Source of the DNA: Lapillicoccus jejuensis
GTDB lineage: Bacteria; Actinomycetota; Actinomycetes; Actinomycetales; Dermatophilaceae
Direction of reading: 5' to 3'
Length of the DNA stretch: 64,000 nt
Assembly: GCF_006715055.1 (NCBI RefSeq)
Contig: NZ_VFMN01000001.1
Span: forward strand, 1 to 64,000
Shown here: positions 27,401 through 34,435 of the stretch, piece after piece
How the letters are laid out: every line of letters starts with the position of its first letter
How positions within the stretch are numbered: position 1 is the stretch's first letter
Notes under the pieces: generated by a model
Databases searched by the model: none
Told to the model about the DNA's origin: nothing
What the model saw: only the letters and a program-made list of their open reading frames with translations
Made by a program: the position numbers and the translations under genes

Positions 27401-27521
27401 CGTCTTCCTCGGCGAGGCGACGTACGTGAGCCACCGCGGCGAGCGACCCATCGCCATCACCTGGAAGCTGTCGACGCCGATGCCGGTCAAGGACTTCGAG
27501 GCGGCCAAGGTCGTCGCCTGA
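24408..27521 (+). CDS. PLD-nuclease/SF2 helicase protein with DUF3427
   Basis: A 1,037-residue protein. An N-terminal helical region precedes a phospholipase-D-like nuclease domain with LHAKAWHF (HxK, about residue 210) and GSSNLSRAAL. The SF2 helicase core has Walker A AATGTGKT (about 342), VVIDEFHHGQAATY (DExH, about 436), GLTATPERGDG, FNEGVDVPSINTVLFLRPTES and QQLGRGLRL. The C-terminal 400 residues match DUF3427, ending in GGAAPYVFLGEATYVSHRGERPIAITWKL, which resembles a DNA- or substrate-reading fold. Such proteins are thought to be restriction-like or repair enzymes and often occur in defence regions. Here it stands alone, with no methylase beside it. ATG 24408 begins the conserved start; it diverges from the GGDEF-EAL operon. 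Confidence 0.85.
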   Translation: MNPGGSIVEGLYESLITRELLARLTGRDDLTLAEAVIDDADQPEVLSRHVRDAVRRALAARRTPEDRLALVNRLVQALADPDAEVVGARQLLSVVRPAVPGSSATYDTRRPATPLSDTSLLTNAVGEPAIGAELRAELPSADSVDAIIAFVKWYGLRVIEPELRRLAERGVPLRVITTTYMGATERQALDRLVRDLGAQVRIQYDAQRTRLHAKAWHFRRATGFDTAYVGSSNLSRAALLDGVEWNVRLSAVATPAVLEKFAATFDSYWADPTFEAYDPDRDADRLDDALARARSRGGAPAGGGPIALSGLEVTPYPYQAEMLEQLDVERLVHDRHRNLLVAATGTGKTVIAALDYRELCARAGRRLRLLFVAHRKEILTQSLRTYREVLADAGFGELYVDGARPERWEHVFASVQSLSAYGLENIVPDAFDVVVIDEFHHGQAATYRAILDRLTPRELLGLTATPERGDGVDVRTLFGGHVAAELRLWDALKADLLTPFHYFGIADGTDLRRVDWSTGAYDAMALSNVYTGDRARARIILKAVEDKVADLTAMKALCFCVSIDHAEFMADQFRAAGIAAATITSRTAAPDRQRHIEDLRAGRIQAIMTVDIFNEGVDVPSINTVLFLRPTESSTVFLQQLGRGLRLAPNKPVLTALDFVGHHRKEFRFDRRFRAMTGSTRSQLERDVEHGFPFLPAGTQIVLDRTSQDLVLENIRSQVTSRWSTIVTELRQHPTDDLTTFLEQSGVELAQVLSGDRSWSRLRREAGAAAPAPGPHETALLRRARALAHVDDPERAAAYLTWLGDEPPSYEDASPYLQAMARMLFFTIWPDAGGFVSCDAAFASLRDEPAVREDFRAVLAHGLAHAERVTSPLGGDLGDRPLRVHARYSITELLAALDYAQVGGRKARGFQEGVLRAPSWNADAFFVTLHKSEADYSPTTMYQDYALSRELFHWETQSGTSVASPTGQRYLHHADQGSHILLFTRQSKVTEFGGAAPYVFLGEATYVSHRGERPIAITWKLSTPMPVKDFEAAKVVA

Positions 27522-27587
27522 CCGCGCCGACCGCCTCGAACCCCTGCCAACAGTGGCTCGATCGTCGCACGAGTGCGACGGTGGGGC

Positions 27588-27986
27588 ATGGACATCGCCT
27601 CGGTCCCCATACGCCTGGCCCGGCCCACCCGCGACCTGGAGGCCGCACGACGATTCTGGGTGGAGGGTCTGGGTCTTGACGTCCTCTGGGAGTCGGGCGC
27701 CGACGCGGAGGGTGGCCACGCCCTGCTGATGGTGGGGGCGTCAGGTGCGAGGTGGCATCTCGAGCTGGTGCACGACCCGGACGCCCACGCAGCTTCACGG
27801 CCGAGCCCCGAGGACCTGCTCGTGCTCTACCTGGGAGTGGAGATCGAACCGGAGGTGGTCGAGCGCCTGGTCACGTGCGGGGGCACACGAGTGGCGTCAC
27901 CGAACCCCTACTGGCAGCGCTGGGGCGTGACCGTGGAGGATCCCGACGGGTACCGCCTCGTCCTCAGTCACCGCTCCTGGGAGTAG
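27588..27986 (+). CDS. VOC-family (glyoxalase/bleomycin-resistance fold) protein
   Basis: A 132-residue protein with the paired beta-alpha-beta-beta-beta motifs of the vicinal-oxygen-chelate fold: IRLARPTRDLEAARRFWVEGLGLDVLWES at the start, a WHLELVHDP strand, and WGVTVEDPDGYRLVLSHRSW at the end. The Glu in VTVEDPDG and the His in the central strand could contribute to a metal site. The sequence is closest in style to YycE-like members, whose substrates are unknown. ATG 27588 is chosen because the conserved first strand begins right there; an ATG 15 bases upstream is also in frame. It follows the DUF3427 helicase by 66 bp and may be read from the same transcript. Confidence 0.8.
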   Translation: MDIASVPIRLARPTRDLEAARRFWVEGLGLDVLWESGADAEGGHALLMVGASGARWHLELVHDPDAHAASRPSPEDLLVLYLGVEIEPEVVERLVTCGGTRVASPNPYWQRWGVTVEDPDGYRLVLSHRSWE

Positions 27987-28016
27987 CCGTCCGCGGCCAG
28001 GCCGTTGGTCAACGAC

Positions 28017-28916
28017 TCAGCCGCCGATCGGCGTCGGGTTCGTCGGGTCGGGCGGCACGGGCAGCGACCCGTTGATCCGGTTCTGCGCCTGGCAGTCCTT
28101 GACGCAGTTCGTCGCGCCCTGGCTCAGCTCGATCGCGTCCTCGCCGAGCACGCCGCCCAGCCGGCCACCGGAGGCCACCGACCACGTCGTCACCGACCCG
28201 GTCTGCTGGGTCCTCGTCGCGACCTGCGGGCTGTCCTTGCCGAGCAGCATCTGGTGGGCGCCGGTGGCGCTCTGCGCGGAGGTCACCGCGTCGATCCCGT
28301 TGCCGAAGTTCACCTTCCCGGTGAACGGGTTGACGAAGTAGAACAGCGTCGGCCCGAGCTGGTGGGTGATGGTGACGGCCGTGCCGAACTCGGGCTCCAT
28401 CTGGAAGATGCCACCCTGCGGCGCGTCCTTGGCCTGCACCTTGAGCTTGCCTCCGGACGTGCGGACGAGCGCGACGAGCGTGTCGTCACGCACCTGGAGG
28501 TCGAGGACCGGTGCGGCGAGCTGCGCGGCGGACAGGCTGGGCACCTTGCTGGCGAAGACCACCGTCGGTGCGGTGACCAGCCGCTCGGGCGACGGGGCGC
28601 CGGTCAGCGTGTAGTCGTAGACGCCCAGGGTGCGCGGGTCGAGGGTGAACGTCGTGTGCACGCCCTTGACGGTGACGGGGCCGGTCATCCGGACCCCGGA
28701 GACCTTGGCGTCCTTGCCGGGCGCCGGGTCGTACGTCGTGCCGTTGACCGTGACGGCGTAGTTGCCGCCGGCCGCGGCCGCAGTGGTGCCGCCGCCCGTG
28801 TCGTCGCCGGGCTCGCCGCCCTTGGCGGCGGCGACGCCGGTGACGGTGAGGCCGAGGAGGGCGGCGGCCGCAACGGCGGCGGTGCTGCGACGGCGGGCGT
28901 GGGGGGTCGTGCGCAT
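28017..28916 (-). CDS. Secreted protein of unknown function
   Basis: A 299-residue exported protein. The signal peptide is clear: basic start, hydrophobic TAAVAAAALLGLTVTGV, and a cleavage site after VAAA. The mature part is Gly/Thr-rich and largely beta: NYAVTVNGTTYDPAPGKDAKVSG, TFTLDPRTLGVYDYTLTG, VVFASKVPSLSAAQL. A late pair of Cys (NCVKDCQAQNRIN) could form a disulfide. The segment TLFYFVNPFTGKVNFGNGIDAVTS is characteristic but I do not recognise the family. ATG 28916 has AGGAG seven bases upstream. It is convergent with the VOC gene and diverges from the PH-domain gene at 29055. It is probably extracellular or cell-wall associated. Confidence 0.7.
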   Translation of the reverse strand: MRTTPHARRRSTAAVAAAALLGLTVTGVAAAKGGEPGDDTGGGTTAAAAGGNYAVTVNGTTYDPAPGKDAKVSGVRMTGPVTVKGVHTTFTLDPRTLGVYDYTLTGAPSPERLVTAPTVVFASKVPSLSAAQLAAPVLDLQVRDDTLVALVRTSGGKLKVQAKDAPQGGIFQMEPEFGTAVTITHQLGPTLFYFVNPFTGKVNFGNGIDAVTSAQSATGAHQMLLGKDSPQVATRTQQTGSVTTWSVASGGRLGGVLGEDAIELSQGATNCVKDCQAQNRINGSLPVPPDPTNPTPIGG

Positions 28917-29054
28917 GGGTGGGGCTCCTGGTGAGGTCGGCGCGCACCCGAGCGGTGCGCCGCGACCCCAGTCAAGGGCGTCGTCGGTATCGTCTGAAAG
29001 CGGACAAAGGTACTAAGACCCTCGACTCGCCCCATCCGGACGGAACGGAACGAC

Positions 29055-29423
29055 GTGAGCCAGATCCCGCACGACAAGGCCGACCAGCTGCACAAGGTGC
29101 AGCAGCTCCTGCTCCCGGGCGAGCAGGTGCTGGCCGTGTACGACGGCAAGGGCGTCGGCACCGGCTTCATCGGCCTGACCGACCGCCGCGTCATCCTCCA
29201 GGACAACTCGTTCGTCGGCGGCAAGTCGGCCGTGACCAGCCTCCCGTACTCCCGCATCTCGGCCGTCTCGTTCGTCGCCGACAAGTCGATCTTCGGCAAG
29301 CTCGCCGCCTCGTCGACCGTCGCCATCGCGGTCGGCAACGTCGGTCACGAGGTCGAGTTCCGCGGCGACGAGAAGGCGCGGCACGCGCACGACGTGATCC
29401 TGCACTACGTGCTGCAGCGCTGA
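29055..29423 (+). CDS. Small bacterial PH-domain protein
   Basis: A 122-residue protein. A short N-terminal helix (DKADQLHKVQQLLLPGEQV) leads to a bacterial pleckstrin-homology-like domain with the strand pattern VLAVYDGKGVGTGFIGLTDRRVILQDNS, LPYSRISAVSFVADKSIF and VEFRGDEKARHAHDVILHYVL. The motif GLTDRRVILQD is common to bPH proteins. They are cytoplasmic and of unknown function, perhaps involved in stress or envelope responses. The GTG start at 29055 lies after a fairly AT-containing stretch that may hold the promoter. It is convergent with the deazaflavin-dependent oxidoreductase gene, with only 18 bp between them. Confidence 0.75.
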   Translation: MSQIPHDKADQLHKVQQLLLPGEQVLAVYDGKGVGTGFIGLTDRRVILQDNSFVGGKSAVTSLPYSRISAVSFVADKSIFGKLAASSTVAIAVGNVGHEVEFRGDEKARHAHDVILHYVLQR

Positions 29424-29441
29424 GGCCGGGTCAGCGGCAGG

Positions 29442-29852
29442 TCAGCGGCGGGTCAGCTCGATGACCGGGATGACCCGCGTCGTCTTCTGCTCGTAGGACC
29501 GGAACCCCTCCGACGCCTGCGTGAACTTCGCCCACGCCGCGTCGCGCTCCTCCCCCTCCAGCACCCGCGCCCGTACGGCGACCTCGCCCTCACCGGGCAC
29601 CTCGATGGTCACCTCCGGGTGCGCCTTGAGGTTGTAGAACCAGTCGGGGTTGTCCGGCGCCCCGGCCTTCGACGCGGCGATGAGCCAGCCGCCGTCGTCG
29701 CTATGAAAGAAGGCGAGCGGGCTGATCCGCTCGGTGCCGGACTTCGCGCCGAGGTGGTGGACGAGGACCAGCCCCCGCCCGAAGCCCATCGTCGTCACCG
29801 TGCCGTCGTTGGCGCGCCACTCGTCGATGATCTGCTGGTTCCAGTCGGACAC
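29442..29852 (-). CDS. Deazaflavin (F420)-dependent nitroreductase-family protein
   Basis: A 136-residue protein of the Ddn/Rv3547-like split beta-barrel family. Features seen are WNQQIIDEWRANDGTV near the start, LVLVHHLGAKSGTERISPLAFF, the WLIAASKAGAPDNPDWFYNLKAHPEVTIEV core and DAAWAKFTQASEGFRSYEQKTTRVIPVIEL. Members use reduced coenzyme F420 to reduce quinones or nitro compounds. F420 use here is a family inference. GTG 29852 is chosen because AAGGAG lies six bases before it and the family starts there; a longer start at 29966 is also open. It diverges from the aldehyde oxidase operon at 29991 and could share its promoter region. Confidence 0.83.
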   Translation of the reverse strand: MSDWNQQIIDEWRANDGTVTTMGFGRGLVLVHHLGAKSGTERISPLAFFHSDDGGWLIAASKAGAPDNPDWFYNLKAHPEVTIEVPGEGEVAVRARVLEGEERDAAWAKFTQASEGFRSYEQKTTRVIPVIELTRR

Positions 29853-29990
29853 GTCGGTCTCCTTCTCCGGGGTCGGCCCCGCCATGATCGTCCCGCTCGC
29901 GCCGACCCGCCAGCCCCCCGGGGTTCCCGATGCGAGCGAGGTGGGTACGCGTTCGTGGTTGCTCATCCCCTCCCTGCCCAGGAGTGCCCC

Positions 29991-30524
29991 GTGGAGTCAT
30001 CGATCACCCTGCACGTCGACGGGACGGAGCGCACCGTCGTCGTCGACCACCGCACGACCCTCCTGGACGCCCTGCGCGACCGGCTCGCGGTCACCAGCGT
30101 CAAGAAGGGCTGCGACCACGGCCAGTGCGGCTCGTGCACCGTCCTGCTCGACGGTCGCCGCCACCTGACCTGCCTCACCCTGGCCGTCGCCCAGGACGGC
30201 GCGGAGGTCGTGACCGCCGCGGGGCTCGGCACGGGTGACGCCGGCGACGGCGACGACGAGCTCCACCCCGTGCAGCAGGCCTTCCTCGAGCAGGACGGCT
30301 ACCAGTGCGGCTACTGCACCCCGGGCCAGGTCTGCTCCGCCGTCGGCATGCTCGACGAGGTCAAGCAGGGCCACCCCAGCCATGTCACCGACGACCTCAC
30401 GGCGGCCGGCGGGCTCGACGACCTCACCGACGAGGAGATCCGCGAGCGGATGAGCGGCAACCTGTGCCGCTGCGGTGCCTACGTCAACATCGTCTCCGCG
30501 ATCCACGAGGCGGCGACCCGATGA
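29991..30524 (+). CDS. Aldehyde oxidase/xanthine dehydrogenase-type [2Fe-2S] subunit
   Basis: A 177-residue iron-sulfur subunit of a molybdenum hydroxylase (PaoA/YagT-like, without a Tat signal). The plant-ferredoxin cluster is CDHGQCGSC followed by a Cys in LTCLTLA; the second cluster is CGYCTPGQVCSA and later GNLCRCGAYVNI. Electrons pass from the molybdenum centre through these clusters to FAD. GTG 29991 follows CAGGAG at the right distance. Its stop overlaps the next gene (ATGA), and that gene overlaps the third, so all three subunits are made from one message. Absence of an export signal places the complex in the cytoplasm. Confidence 0.92.
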   Translation: MESSITLHVDGTERTVVVDHRTTLLDALRDRLAVTSVKKGCDHGQCGSCTVLLDGRRHLTCLTLAVAQDGAEVVTAAGLGTGDAGDGDDELHPVQQAFLEQDGYQCGYCTPGQVCSAVGMLDEVKQGHPSHVTDDLTAAGGLDDLTDEEIRERMSGNLCRCGAYVNIVSAIHEAATR

Positions 30525-31534
30525 GGACGCTCGAGCACACCCGCGCCACCGACCCCGCGTCGGCGGTCGAGGCGGTCCACGGCGACGACCACGCCGTCTT
30601 CCTCGCCGGCGGCAGCAACCTCGTCGACCACCTCAAGCTCGGCATCGCCCGCCCCTCCCGCCTCGTCGACGTCAGCCGCCTCCCCCTCGACACCGTCGAG
30701 CCCCACGACGGCGGCCTGCGGATCGGCGCCACCGTGCGCAACAGCGACCTCGCCGCCCACCCCGACGTCCGCGAGCGGTACGAGGTCCTCTCCCGCGCCC
30801 TGCTCTCCGGCGCCTCCGGCCAGATCCGCCACCAGGCGACGACCGCCGGCAACCTCCTGCAGCGCACCCGGTGCGTCTACTTCCAGGACCCGACGACCGC
30901 GTGCAACAAGCGCGAACCGGGTTCCGGCTGCTCGGCGCTCGAGGGCTACGGCCGCTACAACGCGGTCCTCGGCACCTCCTCGTCGTGCGTCGCGACGCAC
31001 CCGTCCGACCTCGCGGTCGCCCTCGCCGTCCTCGACGCCCAGGTGCTCGTCCTCGGTCCCGGCGGCGAGCGCACGATCCCGTACGGCGACGTGCACCGCC
31101 TCCCCGGCGACGCTCCCCACCGCGACACCACCCTCGAGCACGGCGACCTCGTCCTCGCCGTCGACCTCCCCGCCCCCGCCGCAGGAGCCCGGTCGACGTA
31201 CCGCAAGGTGCGCGACCGGGCGTCGTACGCCTTCGCGCTCGTGTCGGTCGCGGCGCTCGTCGAGATGGACGGCGACGTCGTCCGCGACGTCCGCGTCGCC
31301 TGGGGCGGCATGGCCCACAAGCCGTGGCGCGCCTCGGTGCTCGAGGAGCACCTGCGCGGGGAACGGTTGACGCCGCAGGCCCTCGGCGCCGCCCTCGACG
31401 CCGAGCTCGCCCCGGCCACGACGAGCGAGGACTCCGCCTACAAGCTGCCCATGATCCGCCGGACGACGGCCGCCGTGCTGCGCGAGCTAGCCCGGCCGGC
31501 CACCGCCCGCACCGACGCAGGAGCCACGGCATGA
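30521..31534 (+). CDS. FAD-binding (and [4Fe-4S]) subunit of the molybdenum aldehyde oxidase
   Basis: A 337-residue FAD subunit. The FAD-binding core shows FLAGGSNLVDHLKLG, LRIGATVRNSDLAAH and SGQIRHQATTAGNLLQRTRC. Right after this come further cysteines: TRCVYFQDP, TACNKREPGSGC and SSSCVATHPSD. This Cys-rich insert is the mark of PaoB-type subunits, which carry an additional [4Fe-4S] cluster not found in ordinary xanthine dehydrogenases. ATG 30521 and the previous stop share four bases, as do its own stop and the next start (31531). The complex is therefore more like the E. coli PaoABC aldehyde oxidoreductase than xanthine dehydrogenase. Confidence 0.9.
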   Translation: MRTLEHTRATDPASAVEAVHGDDHAVFLAGGSNLVDHLKLGIARPSRLVDVSRLPLDTVEPHDGGLRIGATVRNSDLAAHPDVRERYEVLSRALLSGASGQIRHQATTAGNLLQRTRCVYFQDPTTACNKREPGSGCSALEGYGRYNAVLGTSSSCVATHPSDLAVALAVLDAQVLVLGPGGERTIPYGDVHRLPGDAPHRDTTLEHGDLVLAVDLPAPAAGARSTYRKVRDRASYAFALVSVAALVEMDGDVVRDVRVAWGGMAHKPWRASVLEEHLRGERLTPQALGAALDAELAPATTSEDSAYKLPMIRRTTAAVLRELARPATARTDAGATA

Positions 31535-33696
31535 GCGACACGACCGTCCAGGAGCTCCCCCCGTTCGAGGCGAGGGCCGTCGGCCGCGGTGTCGCCCGAC
31601 GCGAGGGTCCGCTCAAGGTGAGCGGCCAGGCGCCGTACGCCTTCGAGGCGCCGGCCGACGAGCCGCTCTTCCTCCACCTCGTCCAGTCGACCGTCGCCAA
31701 GGGCACGGTGCGCGCGGTCGACGCGGCGCGCGCCCTGGCGCACCCCGGCGTCGTCGACATCCTCGACCACACGAGCGCGCCGCGCCTCAGCGGCGACGAC
31801 GGCGAGCTCATGGTCCTGCAGACGCCGGACGTCGCGTTCCGTGGCCAGGTCGTCGCGGTCGTCGTCGCCGAGTCGGCCGAGGCCGCCCGCGAGGGCGCGT
31901 CGCTGGTGACGGTGACCTACGACGAGCAGGAGCACCGGGCGCAGCTGCGCGCCGACGACCTGGACCTCTACAAGCCCGAGAAGGTCAACCCCTCCTTCGA
32001 CACCGACAGCAGCGACGGCGACGTCGACCAGGCCCACCGCGAGGCGACCCACGTCGTCGACGCGACGTACACGACGCCGTACGAGCACAACAACCCGCTC
32101 GAGCCGCACGCCGTCACCGCGCGGTGGCGCGCCGACGGCGAGGACGGGCCGCTGCTGACCCTCGACGCGTCGACCCAGCAGGTGCACGGGGTCGTCGAGA
32201 CCGTCGGCGGACTCCTCGGCCTCGAGCCGGAGGAGATGCGGGTGCGCTCGCCGTACGTCGGCGGTGGGTTCGGCAGCAAGGGCATGCCGAAGGTCCACGA
32301 CGTCGTCGCCTCGCTGGTGGCCAAGACGCACCCGGGGCGGACGTGCCGGCTGGCCTTCACGCGGCAGCAGATGTTCGCCCTCGCTGGCTACCGCACGGCA
32401 ACGATCCAGCACGTCGTCCTCGCCGCCGACGACACCGGTCGTCTCCTGGGAATCCAGCACGAGGTGGTCGAGCAGACCTCGGCCGTCAAGGAGTTCGCGG
32501 AGCAGACGGCCGTCGCGACGCGGCACATGTACGCCGCCCCGCACCGCGCCACGAGCCACCGACTGGCCGCGCTCGACGTCGCCGTCCCCTCGTGGATGCG
32601 GGCGCCCGGCGAGATGCCCGGCATGTTCGCGCTGGAGGTGGCGATGGACGAGCTGGCCGTGGCGACCGGGGTCGACCCGATCGAGCTGCGGGTGCTCAAC
32701 GAGCCCGCGGCCGACCCGGACACCGGGCTGCCCTTCGCCCAGCGTCGGCTCGTCCAGTGCCTGCGCCGCGGCGCGGACCGCTTCGGGTGGGCGGGCCGCG
32801 ACCCGCGGCCGGGCTCGCGGCTCGAGGGCGACTGGCTCGTCGGCACCGGGGTCGCGGCGGCGACGTACCCGGCGATGACGATGCCCGGTAACCAGGCCCA
32901 GATCACCGCGACCGACGACGGCTACCTCGTCCAGCTCGGGGCCGCCGACATCGGCACCGGGTCGAGCACCGTCCTTGCGCAGATCGCCGCCGACGCCCTC
33001 GAGGTGCCGGTCGAGGAGGTCACCGTCGAGCTCGGCGACAGCAGCCTGCCCAAGGCCACCGTCGCGGGCGGGTCGTCGGGGACGAGCTCGTGGGGGACGA
33101 CGATCGTCGCGACGGCCGCAGCGTTCCGCGACGAGCACGGCACCTCCCCCGCGGCGGGCGCGTCGACGACGGGGTCGCAGCCGGAGAACCCGGCCGCCGA
33201 CGAGCACGCGATGTTCTCCTACGGCGCCCAGTTCGTCGAGCTGCGCGTCAACGTGTGGACGGGTGAGCCGCGGGTCTCGCGGATGCTCGGCGTGTTCTCC
33301 GGCGGGCGCATCGTCAACCCGGTGCTCGCCCGCTCGCAGCTGATCGGCGGGATGACCATGGGGCTCGGGGCCGGGCTGCTCGAGGAGTCGGTGCGCGACC
33401 CGCGGTTCGGGCACATCGTCACCCAGGACCTCGCGAGCTACCACGTCGCGGCGCACGCGGACGTGCCGGCGATCGAGGTCGAGTGGCTCGACGAGGTCGA
33501 CGGCGTCATCAACCCGATGGGGTCGCGCGGGCTCGGCGAGATCGGGATCGTCGGGATGGCCGCGGCCATCGCCAACGCGGCCTTCCACGCCACCGGGGTG
33601 CGGGTACGGGACCTGCCGGTCACCGCCGACCGGTTCCTCGACCTGTCCCCCGACCTGCCCGCCCTCACCGACCACCCCGCCCGCTACCCGGTGTGA
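31531..33696 (+). CDS. Molybdenum-cofactor-binding large subunit of aldehyde oxidase
   Basis: A 721-residue catalytic subunit. Molybdopterin-binding and active-site segments are in order: GRGVARREGPLKVSGQAPYA, VAFRGQVVAVVVAES, YTTPYEHNNPLEPHAVTA, the GGGFGSKG loop, FTRQQMFALAGYR, MRAPGEMPGMFALE, AADIGTGSSTVLAQIAADAL and GSRGLGEIGIVG, where the Glu is the expected base. PaoC-like enzymes oxidise aldehydes to acids, often aromatic ones. The start overlaps the FAD subunit by four bases. No MocA-type maturation gene follows within the operon; the next gene is a convergent toxin. The specific aldehyde is unknown. Confidence 0.92.
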   Translation: MSDTTVQELPPFEARAVGRGVARREGPLKVSGQAPYAFEAPADEPLFLHLVQSTVAKGTVRAVDAARALAHPGVVDILDHTSAPRLSGDDGELMVLQTPDVAFRGQVVAVVVAESAEAAREGASLVTVTYDEQEHRAQLRADDLDLYKPEKVNPSFDTDSSDGDVDQAHREATHVVDATYTTPYEHNNPLEPHAVTARWRADGEDGPLLTLDASTQQVHGVVETVGGLLGLEPEEMRVRSPYVGGGFGSKGMPKVHDVVASLVAKTHPGRTCRLAFTRQQMFALAGYRTATIQHVVLAADDTGRLLGIQHEVVEQTSAVKEFAEQTAVATRHMYAAPHRATSHRLAALDVAVPSWMRAPGEMPGMFALEVAMDELAVATGVDPIELRVLNEPAADPDTGLPFAQRRLVQCLRRGADRFGWAGRDPRPGSRLEGDWLVGTGVAAATYPAMTMPGNQAQITATDDGYLVQLGAADIGTGSSTVLAQIAADALEVPVEEVTVELGDSSLPKATVAGGSSGTSSWGTTIVATAAAFRDEHGTSPAAGASTTGSQPENPAADEHAMFSYGAQFVELRVNVWTGEPRVSRMLGVFSGGRIVNPVLARSQLIGGMTMGLGAGLLEESVRDPRFGHIVTQDLASYHVAAHADVPAIEVEWLDEVDGVINPMGSRGLGEIGIVGMAAAIANAAFHATGVRVRDLPVTADRFLDLSPDLPALTDHPARYPV

Positions 33697-33732
33697 GCAG
33701 AGCGGTCCTGTGGCTCGCTTCCTGTCGGTGCC

Positions 33733-34122
33733 TCACACCAGCACGACATCGACGAGAGCATCCACTGCCCTCGCCAAGCGGGCGTCGCGGGTGACGAGCG
33801 AGCACCCGAGCGCCTCCGCCACAGCCACGTAGGCGGCGTCGTACGCCGTCGCCCGATCGCGGAGGGACAGCATGCGGGTCCTGAACGGATGGCTGATCGG
33901 CCATCGCCGCACCGGCAGCTGGTCGTAGTCACCGAGGGCCGCCGAAGCCCGTTCGACGCTGAGGTGGCGTCCGAGCACCAGGCCGCGCAGTGCGGAGACG
34001 ACCTCGACGTCGAGGAGGTCGGGAGCGTGGAGCTCCCGACCGCCCAGTAAGCGCCGGACGTCACCGCTTCCTGGTGCTGACAGCAGGACGTCGACGACGG
34101 CCGAGCAGTCGACGACGATCAC
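33733..34122 (-). CDS. vapC: PIN-domain ribonuclease toxin (VapC/FitB-like)
   Basis: A 129-residue PIN protein with the acidic set intact: Asp5 in MIVVDCSAVVDVLL, Glu in LLDVEVVSALRG, Asp in ATAYDAAYVAVAE and Asp in LVTRDARLA. The TAYDAAYVALAE-like motif places it in a common VapC group. GTG 34122 shares four bases (GTGA) with the stop of the antitoxin gene, so the order is antitoxin then toxin, both reading leftward. It is convergent with the aldehyde oxidase operon. Its RNA target is unknown. It is one of three separate PIN toxin modules in the window and differs in sequence from the other two. Confidence 0.85.
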   Translation of the reverse strand: MIVVDCSAVVDVLLSAPGSGDVRRLLGGRELHAPDLLDVEVVSALRGLVLGRHLSVERASAALGDYDQLPVRRWPISHPFRTRMLSLRDRATAYDAAYVAVAEALGCSLVTRDARLARAVDALVDVVLV

Positions 34123-34376
34123 CGCGGCGAATCGCCCACGGCATCACCCGATCGCGCGTCCCGCTCGGCCCTGATCAGGTCGACCGCGGACACCGAAGCG
34201 ATCTCAGCGCGAGCAGCTGCTCGCGCCAGCACCTCGGCGACGGTGGGCCGTGAGACCTCACGGTCGATGAGCGTCAGGAGGTAGGCGTTCAGCGACTGAC
34301 CGGCCTCCGCCGCCCGTTGTCGCAGGACGCGTCGGGCGTCATCGCTGACGTTGCGGATCTGCAGGTAGGTCGTCAC
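34119..34376 (-). CDS. vapB: Ribbon-helix-helix antitoxin (FitA/VapB-like)
   Basis: An 85-residue antitoxin. The N-terminal strand TYLQIRNVSDDARRVLRQRAAEAGQSLNAYLLTLID is a FitA-like ribbon-helix-helix in which the strand contacts DNA, and the following helices (EVLARAAARAEIASVSAVDLIRAERD) would wrap the toxin. GTG 34376 is used since it gives the complete DNA-binding strand. The toxin start overlaps its stop. A pair of identical TGCAGTGCA words directly upstream is a plausible autoregulatory site. Confidence 0.82.
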   Translation of the reverse strand: MTTYLQIRNVSDDARRVLRQRAAEAGQSLNAYLLTLIDREVSRPTVAEVLARAAARAEIASVSAVDLIRAERDARSGDAVGDSPR

Positions 34377-34395
34377 CCGTCCAGGGTAGACGGGA

Positions 34396-34416
34396 TGCAG
34401 TGCAGATTGCAGTGCA
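34396..34416. promoter_or_regulatory. Direct-repeat operator candidate upstream of the antitoxin
   Basis: Two identical 9-bp words TGCAGTGCA (34396-34404 and 34408-34416) are spaced 12 bp start to start, 20 bp before the leftward antitoxin gene. Tandem sites of this spacing are typical for ribbon-helix-helix repressors. No experimental support. Confidence 0.4.
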
Positions 34417-34435
34417 CTGTCTGAATCCACCAGCG

